The position numbers were made by a program, and so were the translations under genes. A DNA stretch of 64,000 nucleotides from Pocillopora verrucosa (Eukaryota; Cnidaria; Anthozoa; Scleractinia; Pocilloporidae): assembly GCF_036669915.1 (NCBI RefSeq), contig NC_089320.1:11076233-11140232 (forward strand), written 5' to 3'. The notes under the pieces are model-generated. The model was not told the origin of the DNA. It did no database searches and saw only the letters and a program-made list of their open reading frames with translations. Shown piece by piece: positions 11,296 through 25,150 of this stretch; position 1 is the first letter of the stretch, and the number at the start of each line of letters is the position of its first letter.

Positions 11296-13010
11296 TCACA
11301 CGTAGGTGTAAAGAGGTCCAGAAAATGGAGCTACGAAACTACTACCAGGATCATAAGGGGAGACGAAGGTGTACGGCGGCACATTGTCAGGAACTTTAAA
11401 GCAACGTAAGGTGGAATAACGTTGGACGAGGCCTGAAGGATTGCCATAAACCATGCAGATGTTGTTCTGCGGGTCTCCCATAATGAATTCTATCGCTTCT
11501 TCAGAGGCATCTCCTATGTCCTCAAACTGTCGAGTACAAACTGGAGTGTTTTCCTTTAACTTGGGTGTTGCTCTAACAAGCTGTATCGCCTGCAAACAGA
11601 AAGTAAAAGGAAAAACAAGTACATAATTTATGATCCAAAAAGGCTACATCGTCACAAATATTGCAGTTACAATGTTGAAATACTGGATAAATATTTGATT
11701 GTAAATTATTTCATAGACAAGCTCATTTATTCATGGATAGCACAGTAACTGCTAACTCAAATCCTTTCAGAACTCTTCAAATAAAAGCAGAAGGGGGAAG
11801 TATTTTCAAGTCCGAGGTAACAGTTTTTAACTTGAAGGACGAACTTGGCGGATATTTCTATAATTAGACTTAGAAGATTCTACTGATCCGGAAGTCTTGA
11901 GTTCCGGGCTTGAGAAGTTCCAGATTTGGCAAGCGGCAGTAACTCCAAACTTCCTACCGTCTTCGGTCACTGAGATTTAATCTCGGGTAAATAAAATCTG
12001 AAAGCACTACAACTTACAAACAAAGCGAAAAAAATAGAGTCTCTGACTTAGGAAGAGTAGGGAACACTATATCTGCTCTATGATTAGAGACCTGTTCTGT
12101 TTTTGCCTCTAATACTAAAGTTTGGCCTTCTTACCGTTGCGAGAAAGTCTTCCTTCATATAGCAACAACTCATCTTTTGCGATCTTTCGATTTTTCTTTT
12201 TCTCTTCGTCACACTGGCCAAATTTTTTCCAGGACGTCAGCTGCTGTTTCGTACTCAGTGCCAAGATTTTTTTAACAGTTCCCATACTGGTATGTACCCT
12301 TGACAGGCCACGGTCAATCAAAGCCCAGGTTGAGTTGTCAGACAAAAGTGTGAGGAAAGTATCATGGTCTGTTGTTGTCGGTCCAATGGATCTGACAGAG
12401 AAGGTAATGAATTCACCACATCTTTCATTGTGCTCTCCCACATTACTACCTTTAGACCCAGATTGCTCACCAGCAGTACTTACTCCAATACCGAAGTCTC
12501 CGCGAAATGCAAGAGAGATTTTCTCTTTAAGATACCTGCAGCTGCCCTAATTAGCTCGAATTTCTTTTTGCTTTTTTGCTCTCGGCATCGGCGATACTGA
12601 AAAACACGCCACCAAGGGTCTGAGTACCGGCTGGAAAATGACTTCCATAACGTTGCAAGAATATGCGAGCCATTTCTTGCCGTCGGAGCTTGTCAGTTTC
12701 TTGAGCAATGGATCTTGCCATTTCCTTTGCTGATTCAGAAAGTTGTATTTGGTTATGCTCTAACTGAAAGGATTTTGTTGGCATCCGTATGTAATGAAGG
12801 ACAGACGCATGGTTGACCATTCTCTGACAGAACCATGGGATCGTTTCTGGCCGCCCAGAACCAAAAGCTCCTTGTACCTCGCCAAAGAGTAAGCCCTTCG
12901 GAAAACAGCTATACGCGTGACCAATATTTGTATTTACGGAATCTCACCAGTCTGCGATGTAATTTGCAGCTGCCGTCCTTAGGGCGGAGAACTTCATCAC
13001 AATTCGTAAC
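11296..13010 (-). pseudogene. MACPF-domain gene, copy 1, decayed
   Basis: This is the counterpart of the gene at 62,338-64,000. The MACPF signature region reads RYGSHFPAGTQTLGG near 12,640-12,690. Compared with copy 2 there is a 1-bp deletion in a T-rich run near 12,570, a 2-bp deletion near 12,310 and compensating 1-bp changes near 12,200-12,270. An in-frame TGA replaces a tryptophan codon near 12,940. The internal splice donor (GTAAGA after 12,135) and the acceptor before the last exon (exon start 11,589) are still present. The last exon, 11,589-11,296, is open and encodes PVCTRQFEDIGDASEEAIEF. MACPF proteins of animals form membrane pores in immunity, venom or development; no role can be assigned here. 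Confidence 0.7.
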
Positions 13011-13400
13011 CGTGGTTTATGCTAGACCTGGGTAATGACACGTCCTTTGGTGGAGAAGAAGACGGTCTGGCAGGCGGTTTGCGGTACTTTCATATTCAGA
13101 GTGATAAATTCCGAATAGTGCCTTCCCACCACTGGCTTTGCTGATCACCGCTACCGCGTTTCTTGGAAATTTCATTTGATTCAACAACTGCACCCTGCGA
13201 TGATTGTCTCTGTTTATCTGATCTATTTTTTGAAACCTATTGATCTGATTTGCCTTTGTTTTTGCCTCGAACACGAATCGGGTAGGTAGCTCAACTTTGT
13301 TCCCTCAATTTTTGCTGTTTTTGTCATGGGGTCTTCGCTTTGCTGTTTCAATTTGTCTGTAGCCATTGTTTTAAGCTTCATTCAAATCAGTGTCTGTTTC
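13011..13400 (-). pseudogene. possible upstream part of the decayed MACPF gene
   Basis: Minus-strand frames continue upstream of the MACPF core: a block with AVAVISKASGGKALFGIYHS (about 13,090-13,160), and before it a frame starting with an ATG near 13,366. They are joined only by frame changes. Copy 2 does not extend this far in the window, so I cannot check them against the better copy. The link to the MACPF gene is inference from position and strand. Confidence 0.35.
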
Positions 13401-16400
13401 GCCTCCTGTTAGATTTGCTTTATCTACAGCTTTTCGCAGTGACCTTCTGCTGTTGTGAGGCACGAGCCCTATCACTCTTGCGGGAACGTCGGGGAGCTTT
13501 TCTTTTTCGTTAAGCGTAAGCGCAGTTTTACGAAAAACCAGCTGGCGCATAACTTGGTTCCATTGTCGCCGTCATCAGCTCCGTGGCCGTGAAGAACTGG
13601 AAAGTTCGCTTGATTCTATCTACCGCGAAAGTAACGTTAAATGACGAGCTTTCCTACAATGCCTTTTCACCCATTCCTTTGTGGAATCATTCCCTTCAGA
13701 AATGAGGCCGTCCAAGCAATTCAATATTGGTCGAAGCCGCTGGTCTACATTCGCCAGTCTTCCTTCTTTAACTCCTCTTGTAGAATGACTGTACAAATAT
13801 GGCAAGCTCTCCTCTACTTGTCACGCATCTCACAACCACAGGGGTAACGCTTCTAGGCGCAACCCATTTTCTTCCAACATTTTTCATCAGGTCCTCTTGT
13901 AATCCCCTGTAAGGCACATCATTCTAGCTTCATCAAGCAGATTCTCTTTCTCATCGGTATCTTGAGAGGATGTGAGTGCGTTTATACCGCTTTCGAATCA
14001 AACCCGTCACACTCTGCCCACTTAACTCGCGGCAAATCGCCTGAATTTTCCTTTCTCGAATTTTTTTCCGGAGACATTATTGTCCAGTAAGGTTTCGGTG
14101 AGAACAACAATGTTAATGTTAGATTTTTTCTGCCTGTGATCATGGTTCTAAGAAAAAGTCCGGAAAGGCGCTTGACGCAACACACAACACATAATATGCA
14201 ACACCCACAAAACAATATAATGAGGCGCTTAACACTTTTAAGGGTTAAACTGCCACACAAGAAGCTCGATAGGCTGACAAGATAAATAAAAATACATTTT
14301 TTAAGAGTAAAGTTTTCCAGAGACTAGGAGACTTATCCTTTGCTGTTTTTCGCTTTCGTGATCAGTAAAATTAAGTTATGTAATCCTTTATTGGTAATTC
14401 ATCTATTATTGCATCACGTTTAGTTCCCAGTTTTTTTTTAGGACTGAGTGTGAATCGGTACGCTTCTGCAAACTTGATACAAAGATTTTTTTAAGCGTTT
14501 TCAGTTGATCAAGTTTTACTGTAAGTTCCTCCTGAAGAAGACTGAAGGCTGAACCATCGTAATTAAACAGCTTGCACGGTACAGTTACAAGATGATTTCT
14601 TGCTACATGTTTGCTCACTCATTTACACATTTAAATTTCCGTATACATCTGTATGGATTCGCCAAATATCATACCCAGGAGCACAGCCAACGCAAGGTCT
14701 CCGCAAAACCCCCTGCTTTGGAAACCCAACATCCCCTACTGCCGAGGTGACCTAGCACACCGGCTGAGCTGCAAGAAGACCCATGATGAGCCTCGCTGTG
14801 AATCGTGCAAGACAGCCAAAGACAAAAGTAGGCTGGCAAGGCTCTCACAGCCCTAAGTTTCTGAAATTCCTTGACTTTTCCCAGAAAAATGTAGAATTTT
14901 GTGACCAACTGAGTTAACAATACGAAAAACGAATCCTGATAATGGTCTCCAACTTCCCCTCAAAGACATCACTCCACCTATTTATTTATGCTTTTAGCAA
15001 GCCACATGCAGTGACATAGATTGATTATTAAATTTAGATTCTCTTCATAATGGTTCAGATAAGCATCGGTATTTATACTTGGTAGCAATACATGTTTATT
15101 AGGCCTTTATTTGGTAGACTACAACTCCTTTTCAGTTACTTGTTTGGTTTGGTGAATTCACCACAATACTGATATACATGAAAAATTACACTTTTTTGAT
15201 CGGTTGAAAATAGCTAGGTGCCTTTTTCATTTACCATTAGTTAAAAAGTAATAACTCGTGTACAAAATAATATAAACTAGGCTCAGCAACAATAGATCAC
15301 ATTAGAAACCAATCAGATTTACACAAAGTACGTTGTTCCGATTGATACATGCAGAAGCTGACGAAAATAAACAGAAGCTTGGATACTTTTATTTATATTG
15401 ATAAACACTAACAAAATTGCATTCCTGAGTAAGAATTCAGCTGAAGGACAAATTTTGATGGCACACACTTCATTTAGTCAATACTGTCAAAGTTATCTGC
15501 CATCAGTTTGTTGATTTCCTGTGAATATGTATCTTTCATGTATACATTATGAATAATTAATAACTTGATATCTCATATGATAAGCACTTAAATTTTTCAA
15601 ATACTTTAAACTGCCCACACCCTATGAGCTCAACATCTGTTGTTTGTGAAAAATTTACTTGTGCTTATTTAGAGTATCAAAGTACACTTTAATTAACTTA
15701 GCTTAGACTTGAGTTTTTATGAAGACAGTTTAATGGAACTGACATTTGTTATGTTTATAGTTAAAAGTTAGAGCTACTTGATGTGGATTAGATAAACATC
15801 ATGTATCCTCGGAGACCCAGGGTTCTAATCACATCTGTAGACCCCTTAAAAGCACAGTCTTAACAGATCAGTTCCAAACTGTCACAATCATTCTGAATTT
15901 TGATTGGTACCAGAAGTTCAATCTTGTTCTGGCAAATGAGAGTGAAGCAGGTCTCACAAGTCCTCTTGTGTGCTCTAGCACAAAGTGATACATGAAGTTC
16001 AGTTGCTTTCCGTGTTTGTTTTGGACCTTTTTGTACGGTAGATTGGCACTTTGCATGATGATGTGAAGTTGACCATTTGCATTATGATGTCAAGTTTACC
16101 TATTCATTTCTCCACATAACTTGAATTTGGTAGACTCACTGGCATGGAATTACAATTTCAATAATAAGAAAACTTGAAAGCTTCTGGTGGTTTAAATCAT
16201 ATGATACCATCATGCACTTGCCTGTATGTTGAACTCTGCTGTGTTTAAGTTATGTCTCTGATTACTGTTCCTGAAATCTATTATGGTGACACTCTAGTGT
16301 TAAATAAAACCTCCAGGTCAAATTGTAAATCTTATTGGGTTAAAAATTATTAACAACAATAATGTAATGTTACTTCAGAGTACTTAACTCAACATATGAT

Positions 16401-16540
16401 TCATTAAAATATAGCTTTTGTTCTGATCTTTTAATGCACTTTTCTTTTTTCCCTAGATTCTTCCATTTGCAACCTCATGTCTGCCTACCTCAACTAAATT
16501 TTTCTGTGTTCTTTATTGAAAATACAGTCCCACAAAACCT
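13400..16540. other. about 3 kb without a recognisable gene
   Basis: AT-rich single-copy sequence. Short frames at 13,620-13,805 (-), 13,982-14,260 (-) and 14,653-14,856 (+) show no domain and no splice-site support. Confidence 0.5.
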
Positions 16541-16544
16541 AAAT

Positions 16545-17040
16545 CATCGGCAAAAATATTGGACAAGATGGCGGCCGCGCTTGCGCATTTCGTCCATAAT
16601 GGCGTCCAAATAATATAAGAAACTGTATGGAAATTTGTAAAATTTCTAAAATATAACAATCAGGAGCTCATGGTCCCGTCTGCTCTCGATCGAGACATAT
16701 TCAGTACTGATTCTGCTATTCATCAAACCTCACAGGGACTCGATAAATAAAAACCACTTCCTTCCCGAGCCAGTTCTTTTGTCATTGATTATTGACCTAG
16801 GTCGCCATACAGTTCTTCAAAATCCGTCGTTCTCCATCCCAAACACTCGCCCATTACAGAAAAATGCATCAATAAAGTCAACTGCTCTCGATCGAATTGA
16901 CTGCTACACAGTTCGAAGCGTCCAAATATCCTGTAAAATTGCCATTTCCTCCCATCAAAAAAGTTCCCAACGCGCCAGAATATCCCTTATTTTCCATGTT
17001 GAGTAAGTGACGAGACGCCATGTTGAAAACTATGACTGAA
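16545..17040. promoter_or_regulatory. promoter-like region with YY1-like motifs
   Basis: A GC-rich patch in AT-rich surroundings contains AAGATGGCGGCCGCGC (a YY1-type AAGATGGCGGC core) followed by a TGCGCA core near 16,556-16,590. An inverted GCCATGTTG lies near 17,020. Such motifs sit at start sites of housekeeping genes in animals. I could not attach a coding exon. Confidence 0.3.
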
Positions 17041-17839
17041 ATAGTTAAACACGAGCAACGCTGATCTTCGAATCGTCGGCTATATTTGTTTATGTTCTTA
17101 CAGGGAAATAAATTAGTTCTCGGTCCTTTTCGGAATAAGCATTGAATGCAAATTCAGTAGTCTTAGCGCGAAAACTAAATTAAAGCAAATCAAAATTCTG
17201 ACATCATGTCATCGCTCTGCCTCGAAATGTCAAAAATATTCTTATGAAATGCTTCCTTAGAGTTCATTTCATATCACTTGCCTTGGAAAAGACAATCAAC
17301 CTACAAACTTCAGAATTCAGTTCCACTTCGTTACGTAAACATAATCATAACTGAATCTATCAGGCCACTATGGGAGATTATGCTAATGCTTTTTCAGTTC
17401 CTAAAATTCTTAGGTTACAAGTGCAACCTTTGTTGTCAAAATGAGACCTCCTTAACAAAGTTTGGCCAATAACTCTCATCTTCAGAATGAACATTTCAGG
17501 ACTTTTGTATGCTAGTTATCTTGTGTTATTGATGAACAGGATCAATATTGAAAACTATCTAATGGTAATCAGATATCAGCTCTTCTAATGGAAACCCAAT
17601 GAGACACCAGATACTAAAAAGCAACCAATTTCGTAAGTCACACAAGTACGCATTGCGGACCTATTTTTTGTTTTCCTTAGAATTTGTGGCTTTGGGTATT
17701 TAAGTTTACTATGGAAAAATAATTTCTACTTATTTTCATCATTTTTACTCTTTTAAGCGCTTTCAAAATTCCCACTCTAGCTTATTGCGTGGTTACCATG
17801 GCAACGAGAAAATCATTTTTTTGGTTTATCAGAGCAGAG

Positions 17840-17960
17840 GGGCATTTTGTTGCGCATGCGCCAAGAAAATTTGTTCGGCGCGTTCGGCGCCATTTTGATA
17901 TTTTCAGCGCGCTTTTGCGGGTTTTCAACTGAGCGATCGACACCTTTCTGTGATATTTTT
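17840..17960 (+). promoter_or_regulatory. promoter-like region with NRF1-like palindrome
   Basis: Contains TGCGCATGCGCC (NRF1-type palindrome) and an E2F-like TTCGGCGCCATTTTG within about 60 bp. No coding exon is recognised downstream before 19 kb, so it may drive a gene with a long first intron or a non-coding transcript. Confidence 0.3.
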
Positions 17961-18044
17961 TGGAGAGGGATGGAAGAGTATGACAAGTTTACTACCATTT
18001 CTAACTCTGTGGATACTTGTGGAGTTTGCTGGCTCTTCGGATGA

Positions 18045-19688
18045 GGATATTTTAATGATCAAAGTGCGAACAAAACGCGAAAAAAAGTCGAAAACTTGAA
18101 GTTTGAGATTTGATTTGCTGACGATCAAGATGTGCACATGAGACTACAAACCTTGAAGGTTAGTCTTAAGATGTTGATGTCTTACTTCTATAAATCACGA
18201 AGTGATGTGTGGAGGCGATCGTGAGATATTCGTTACGATAATAGAAGGTAGTTTACAATTTGATCTTATTTTACTTCAACTTTGAAATAAAATTACGTTA
18301 AGTTCGAGGTGGCCCCCAAGCTTCAAATCACTTCAAATAACATCTTATCTTCTTTCTCTTTGTTGTCCCATTGGACACAAGGCTTAAAAAAATGTTCCAG
18401 CTTCAGGATTGAGTTGCTCTTTCTATAACCTTCGGCGAATTCGTTTTTGGGAGGTTGAGGTGGATTTTCAAAGTCATGGCTCACAACTGTCTTTGGCCAT
18501 TTTGCTCTCCAAGTCTGTTGTACTTGGTACGTAGGTATGCGTCTTAACAACGTTTATAGTCTTGCCTCGATCATCTGCGGTTTTATCTAATTTTTTTGCT
18601 GTGTTTTGGTGAGAATTTTTCTGATTGCCCTTTTGGGCTTGAAGGGCTAACTAGAGGATAAACTTCGGTAGAACTTGTTTTATCACATGGCCCCCAAATC
18701 TCTCACCACTGTCAGTTCATTGTTTATTTATTTAGCCTTCGGTCTAACCAGTTCATTTACCTCAAAAAAATCCGTGGGCTTTGTCTCATGAGTTTAAACT
18801 GGTGCCGTTTTCTTCATGTTCATGTGTTATTCGAAACGGATGGCGTCAGCTTCATTCTGTCTTGTTTATTTCAGTAGAATACTTCTGCCATACGAAATGA
18901 ATTTTGAGTCGAAGTGTACTATAAAACTCGCAGATTAAAATTATCTAACTTTCTCTGGTTCTTAAAACATGAGGTGAGCGATACAATAAATGAATAATTA
19001 CTCAAGGGGCTGGAACTCTCTTTCTTTAGAATGTGAACTACAGTATTTCTGTCATATTTGAAAACGAATTTCGGGTTAAAATGTCTTCAAACCAGTTTGA
19101 CTTGTATTTCTCTTTGCCAGATAAGTCTTGATCCTTCAATTTTTATTTCTTAATTGAGACTGATGATTGGAATTAACTATTGTGTTCTCTGCTGTTTAGG
19201 GAGATGTGAAGTGACCTCACTACATATGGTCAGTACTATTGACAGAAAGGATAGGTGTGACATTTGCTGTGGCAAGCTGGCATTCAAGAGAATGTCATTA
19301 GTACCAGAAGCTTACTACTGGTATAAATTATCAATCTTTTGTTCTCTCCACACAACTTGCCTCAACTAGCTTATGCTATATGCAACTTGTGTCTATACCT
19401 TTTTTTGCAACTATAAAATTACCAATAAAGTTTTTTGAAAGTTTTGTCCAAATTTCATGGGAAAACAATATGAGGAGTGATCAGGTGAAATATTGTCCTG
19501 TTCCATAACATGACAGTGTTTGAGCTTCCAGGCAGAGCTGGTTCTTTGTTGTTTAGCATGTGTAAGAGTCTTTTCAGACCATCAAATTGTCACACAACTC
19601 TTGTAATTTAATAGGTTGGAGAATAAGGTTGCAAAGAGTGTATATGATTTTTTTGTGCAGTTGAAATGATAAATGATAGTGATTTTCA
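18045..19688. other. no gene recognised
   Basis: AT-rich single-copy sequence. A short plus-strand frame at 19,154-19,369 with several cysteines (CDICCGKLAFK) has no clear splice context and matches nothing I know. Confidence 0.4.
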
Positions 19689-19767
19689 CTGGGTAATAAT
19701 TGATTTAACTATTCATCTTACAACTGGAAGCCCAAAGTAGTACTTGTTTTCTTTCACAATTTCCCCA
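19689..19767. repeat. 79-bp perfect inverted repeat, left copy
   Basis: Exactly the reverse complement of 29,420-29,498. It begins CTGGGTAATAATTG and ends TTTCACAATTTCCCCA. Confidence 0.85.
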
Positions 19768-22700
19768 CATAATCGATCATATCTGATGATATTTCCGAGA
19801 CTAATGATTGAAAAGACTTTATCTTACTCTGATAAAATCCATAATTATTCCTCCATTTCTAACCAGATGGAGCTACCATATCTCTAGCATTAGCATTGTC
19901 TTACTTTTCTTTACTCGACATTGACCTTTTTTATTTTGGTAATCGGCCCTGCCGGTTGTGATTCATGTCAAAAAAAAACTTTTGAAACAAAACATAAACC
20001 TCTGTAAACTTTACATTTTTGCCAAAATTGGAGGTACACTGCACTAGCAGTACAGTTGAAGCTCTAAAAAACGCTTACAGAAAGGCGAGTACTTCAAATG
20101 ATCACCGATAACTTGAGATAGCAATGACACGATAAAAGTATACTATCCAATTCTTTTGTACTCTTCGACAGGCCACTTGCATCCTTCAAAAATAACATCA
20201 TCTTCATCGATCGCCCAGACAATCACGAGACAAGACTCGAACAATCTTTTGCATTCTGAAAATAACTTCCTTTCACACATCACACAATAATTTTTTGAAC
20301 TCTCCACTTCCCAGGGTCAATACAAGCAATACTTCTCGCAATGTTGATTTTTATCCATGCAAATTTAACGACACACTTATTCCATAACGTAATTTTAAAG
20401 CATGGTTAGGGAAGAGAAGAAGAAAAATCAATTTCCCAGAGGAAGTTTTAGATATATATTTTTTCAAGGCAAGCGGCTGGCAAACAGCTAAAAATTTTAC
20501 TCTGATTTACGAGTGACGAGGAGAGTTTGACATTTGCCCTGATGATGAAAACCACTTCAAGTTTGACTAAGACGATTACATCGAACAAGCTCTTAATTCT
20601 AGGTTGGTGTGACTTACTTGTGACAAATGTATCAAAGTATTTTACCTCACATGATGTCTACAGACGGCCACGTGCCACAGGCAAAATGTTTAGTGAAGAC
20701 AGTGTTTGAACTGCCGCTCGAAAGGTTTTTTTTCTTTCGTTCGACTGGAGAAAACAAGTTCATACTGTTTCTGTCTTGAGTATAGATTTGTTCAGAAGTA
20801 TTCTTGTATTTAATCTCTGTTGTCTAATGATCAATTATTATTCCGTGGGGTCATTACGAAAGAGTACAAGAGGGCGCAAGCTTTACTTTGGAAAATACTG
20901 TTAATTTTTGGTCGTGTGATATTTGTCAAACCGAACCTTTTAAACGCGATTAATTTAAAATAACTGAAATTTGGGAAACTGGATCTATTATTATTGCTAA
21001 TAAAGAGCTTCCCAGTTGGCTGAAGAATAAAAAATTAATTGAATTTTTATGAATTATCGTCTTGAATTATGTCAGACTGTACTTGTTTGTCATAAATCTT
21101 CATTTAAACACTCATCATTTGGAAACGGAAAGTATTTAAAATACTTGAGTAATTCTCGAAGCCTTAGAAGGAAAACATGGCACATTCCAACCGTCGTAAC
21201 AAAGCAACTTTGTCGGTATAATGATATTTCTGTTAACCATCGGGAAACTGTGTTTGTCGTTACGAACTTATTTGTAAAATAATTTTCCTTTCAATGTGTA
21301 ACAGAGATAAATTAAATCGTTCTTAAATAGGGAAGCGTGTAATCAGAACGATTGGACGTGAGAATGCGATAAACAACACATAAATATGTTTCAATTCCTA
21401 ACATAACAAGTCATCTCGCTGATTGTCAAATTAGCTGTGAGTTATCAACTTCAAAAAGAGACAAACATTTAACTCATTCGCTACCTACTTTAAAGAAGAC
21501 TGGCTTGAGAGCTGTAGAAACCGGTGCTAGAAGTATTACAACCAAAGCTGGCGAAAAACAGTTAAAATAATACCGTGTTCTTCTTCGAATGGCGGATATC
21601 AAACGATCTACGTCTCGCCCACCTCTGAATGACATAGACTATGAGTAACGTCCGGTTTTTAATTTCCTCGGTTCCAGGCCTGTTTATTGAGGTGTCCTGT
21701 TTAGTGCGTGAGATTACAATCTGAGACAAACTGGAAACTCTATGATAAAGATTAAGGTCCGACTGGAAAGTCTCTAAAGCTTATTAGAAGTTTCCATAGC
21801 GACATAATAATATGGAATACACTTCAACCCCAAGAAAGGTAACTGGTGAATGAGAGGTTCAAACACAAGGAGCATAAGAGTCTTATTCCAATGCATTTCA
21901 CTCCACAACAGTTGCACGGTGCATCGGTCTTGTTGTTTCAGTTTAAAAACACGACATGCAGTGACAATGACCGGAAAGCGAAACTTTCCGTGCGAGGCAC
22001 GAGGGTCAGAGAGGTTGAGCAGTTAGCCCACAGGGATATCAGTTCATGTGGTTTTCATCAATTCGCAGATACGATTGAAGTGACACGTTGTGTCTGCACG
22101 GGTTAATTTTTAATAAAAAAAAGTTGAGTCGCCCTGCAATTGTGGGATGAATTTGCTTAGGTAACGTCCGGCTTGTGGTTTCCTCTGTTCTAGGCCTGCT
22201 TATTGACTTGTCCTGCGAAGAGCATGATTTCGTGTGCAATTTGTTGTTGATAAGCGCAATTTAAATTTTCGAAGACAACAAAATTGTACAAGCCTCCAGG
22301 GCGAGTGCTATTTGTGCTTACTTATATCGAGTTGCACGAGAATCGTGTTGTTACTTGTTTATAATTTACATGAAAAGTCAAGACGGATGGAATCTTGGCA
22401 GTACGTGTTATCTGTAATTTGCACTCGTGTTACACGACAAATGCACCCGTTTTCAGCCAATCAGAAGCTCGTAATTTCATGTATATTATTAAAGTGGAAA
22501 TAATCGAGTCAAATGCATTACTCTTCTATTTTTTTAATTTAATAGAGAGCGCGCGTAGTTAATTGATAATGCTCAATTCATTACTTGTTGGCGTCATTAA
22601 ATTATTACAAATCCATAACACTGGCCTTCAGTGGAATAAGCGTTGATCAGTCGCCAGGTGAAAACTTTGGTAGAAAGTTAATTTCTGGGTCAGGATTTTA

Positions 22701-22774
22701 TTGTAATGAGCAGAAATACCGTTGTTGGGATTTTGTTCCTTGACTTGCTGCAATATTTTGTAGTGCTAAACGGT
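19768..22774. other. no gene; contains a dispersed direct repeat
   Basis: AT-rich DNA. A segment of about 55 bp around AGGCCTGTTTATTGAGGTGTC (21,649-21,702) recurs in direct orientation at 22,159-22,213. A phrase near 21,495 resembles the Penelope-like 3' tail at 3,800. No coding exon can be supported. Confidence 0.4.
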
Positions 22775-23105
22775 AAAATGGTGACGACCAAAAATTATGG
22801 AAATATGGTATTGTGCTGTATGTGACTGTCACATAGTATCGTGTTTTCACGTTAAATTATGATGTTCAAGTCTTCGTATCATCTAGGGTTATGGATATTT
22901 TATCACTTTTAAGTGAGTTTCTGGTTTTTTTTTCTACGATAAAATGGTGACGACCAAAAATTATGGAGATATGGTATTGTTCTGTATGTGACTGTCACAT
23001 AGTATAGTGTTTTCACGTTTAAATTATGATGTTCAAGTCTTCATATCATTTAGGGTTATGGATATTTCATCACTTTAAAGTGAGTTTATGTTTTTTTTCC
23101 TACGA
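22775..23105 (+). repeat. 166-bp tandem duplication
   Basis: Two adjacent units, 22,775-22,940 and 22,941-about 23,105, both start AAAATGGTGACGACC and share a near-palindromic TATGTGACTGTCACATA. They differ by a handful of substitutions and 1-bp indels. Non-coding. Confidence 0.85.
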
Positions 23106-25150
23106 ATTCCCCACTGTATATGAATTACGAACCTTCAGTTATACGGCCACTTAGGTTACGATGTTATGAAGAAAATATAAAAATATAAGGAATAAATTAT
23201 CTATTCTTGAAATTTCTAAAGCGTAAATAGAATCAACCAATATTTACAAATTTTCTGCTTCATCAACGAAAAATCTGCTACTATGAAGGGTTTAGAGTAT
23301 ATCATTGACAGATATCTTTTCGTGAACGATTTTCAAAAGATTCCCTCAGGATTTCAAAAGGTGTGAGGTAGTCAAAAGGTTGTGCTGTTAGTTAGTGGAA
23401 AGTGGATTAATATTGCTGGCAAACGACCTACATCTCAAAGCAGCGCTCAAATTCACTATCTGGCCAGTTGTGCCGTAGACCAAAATCCTTATAGCTGCTC
23501 TCGAACCCGTCATCTGGTGAAACAGATGGGGAGAGTTGATTAAGAAATGCGAGCGTGGGTAGTATCTGTTGCAATTAGACCTGGAAGAAGACTACCAAAC
23601 GTTGATATAAGAATAAGTAAGGCTCAAGCTAACAATTAAGGAATTTCTTTTTATAAACTAGTCATGTGATAAAAATTACGATCCATCTGTGGGCTTCGAT
23701 AACTTCCATATATTATGTTTTGGAAAATTCCCGAGTGATTGTGCAAACTTTTATGTGATTATTTTATGCTTCTTTTGCTCCGGCAAGGAGATCACTATAA
23801 CCTTTTCACCAAAGTTAGGAAGTGGCGAGAAGATATGAATTTTATGTTCGAGTGGCAAGAACAAAATCTCACGAGTGAGTGCTGCGAACTAATGAGATAT
23901 TGTTCTCGCCACGAAAACATCACATTCAAATCTACAGGCTAAGTTGTAATTTTGTTCTATAACATGGCAATGAATATACAAGACAGAGATTGAAGCCTGG
24001 CTTTTAATACAAACACTGGGTATTAATACAAACAAAATACCAAGTTATAAAGAGGTTTTGCTTATAATACCTTCGATTAGACCAAAATACATGTGAGCTG
24101 CTTTTAAATAAACTTAATAAAAATTCTATTTCTGACTCTGACTTGAATCATCAGATATCATGTTTAGTCTCTTCCACTACAAAACCTTGAGGCTATGAAG
24201 CACGAACATAAATTTGCCTTTCCGATCTGGTGGATTTGAAAAGAACTTCCTGTAGAACCACCATGTGAAAAGCAAGCCGTTTCGGTTTCCTCTCCTAACA
24301 AAACAGTTGACACGTCCAGAACAAATCTTGCGGCGGTCATTATTCCAAAAAACGAAAAAACCAAGTTCAATCAGCAGAGTTAGAAAAGGCAGAAAATGTG
24401 ACGTCCTTGCAGCGGACCACTCGTATCATGTATCGGTATACAACCGGATGTACCGGTTGTATTGATTCTATGAGTGTTTTATTTCCCGGTAAAACACACC
24501 CGTCCATATTATAAAACAAACATAAAGTCACTGCGGCGATATATCGCTGCAACGCATTGCTCGCTCTACGATAATTTACTACTATTTACCGAAGTGGAGG
24601 TCGTTAGTAGCGAATATTTACCGAGGTGCGAGCGGCGAGTTTAATATCCCCCACTAGCCTTGACACTGAGGTTAATAGTTGTTTTAGTATAAACTAAAAT
24701 AGTAATGTAGTACAGCACTAAAAGATGATTTTAAACATTTTATTTCTACAACGATTAAAATACATCCGGACGCAGATCCCGCATGAGTTGCTCGGAGGTG
24801 CAAAGGATATTCGGAGTTTGAGTAGCCAATGAAGGCGCGCCTTCAACGCTGTCCACTCTTTTAATATGCTTAACTGGAATATTCCGATAGAGCGCCAGAT
24901 GGTGATGATCGATGTGCCGCGCGCTCTACGGTATGCCGTTGCATTGAAGTTTCGCAAGGTTGATATATTGGGGAAACGGTATGTCACAAAAAAGTTCCAT
25001 TACCTTGTTGCTCCAATGTTCGAACCTTTTTGAAAATTCGCCAAAAAAATGTGCTTAAATTAATCCAACACAACTCAAACTTAATTACAGGTGATTAGGA
25101 AAGACTGGCTTTTGAATCTAACCCACTGTGTCGCCAGGTCTTGAAGTCAA
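23106..25150. other. no gene supported
   Basis: AT-rich. A short plus-strand frame near 24,240-24,390 (SVSSPNKTVDTSRTNLAAV) could be an exon of the downstream gene, but neither of its borders is convincing. Confidence 0.35.

Noticed and set aside
24240..24390. Possible extra exon of the lectin-like gene
   Set aside because: The acceptor and donor are weak and the peptide has no domain similarity that I can see.
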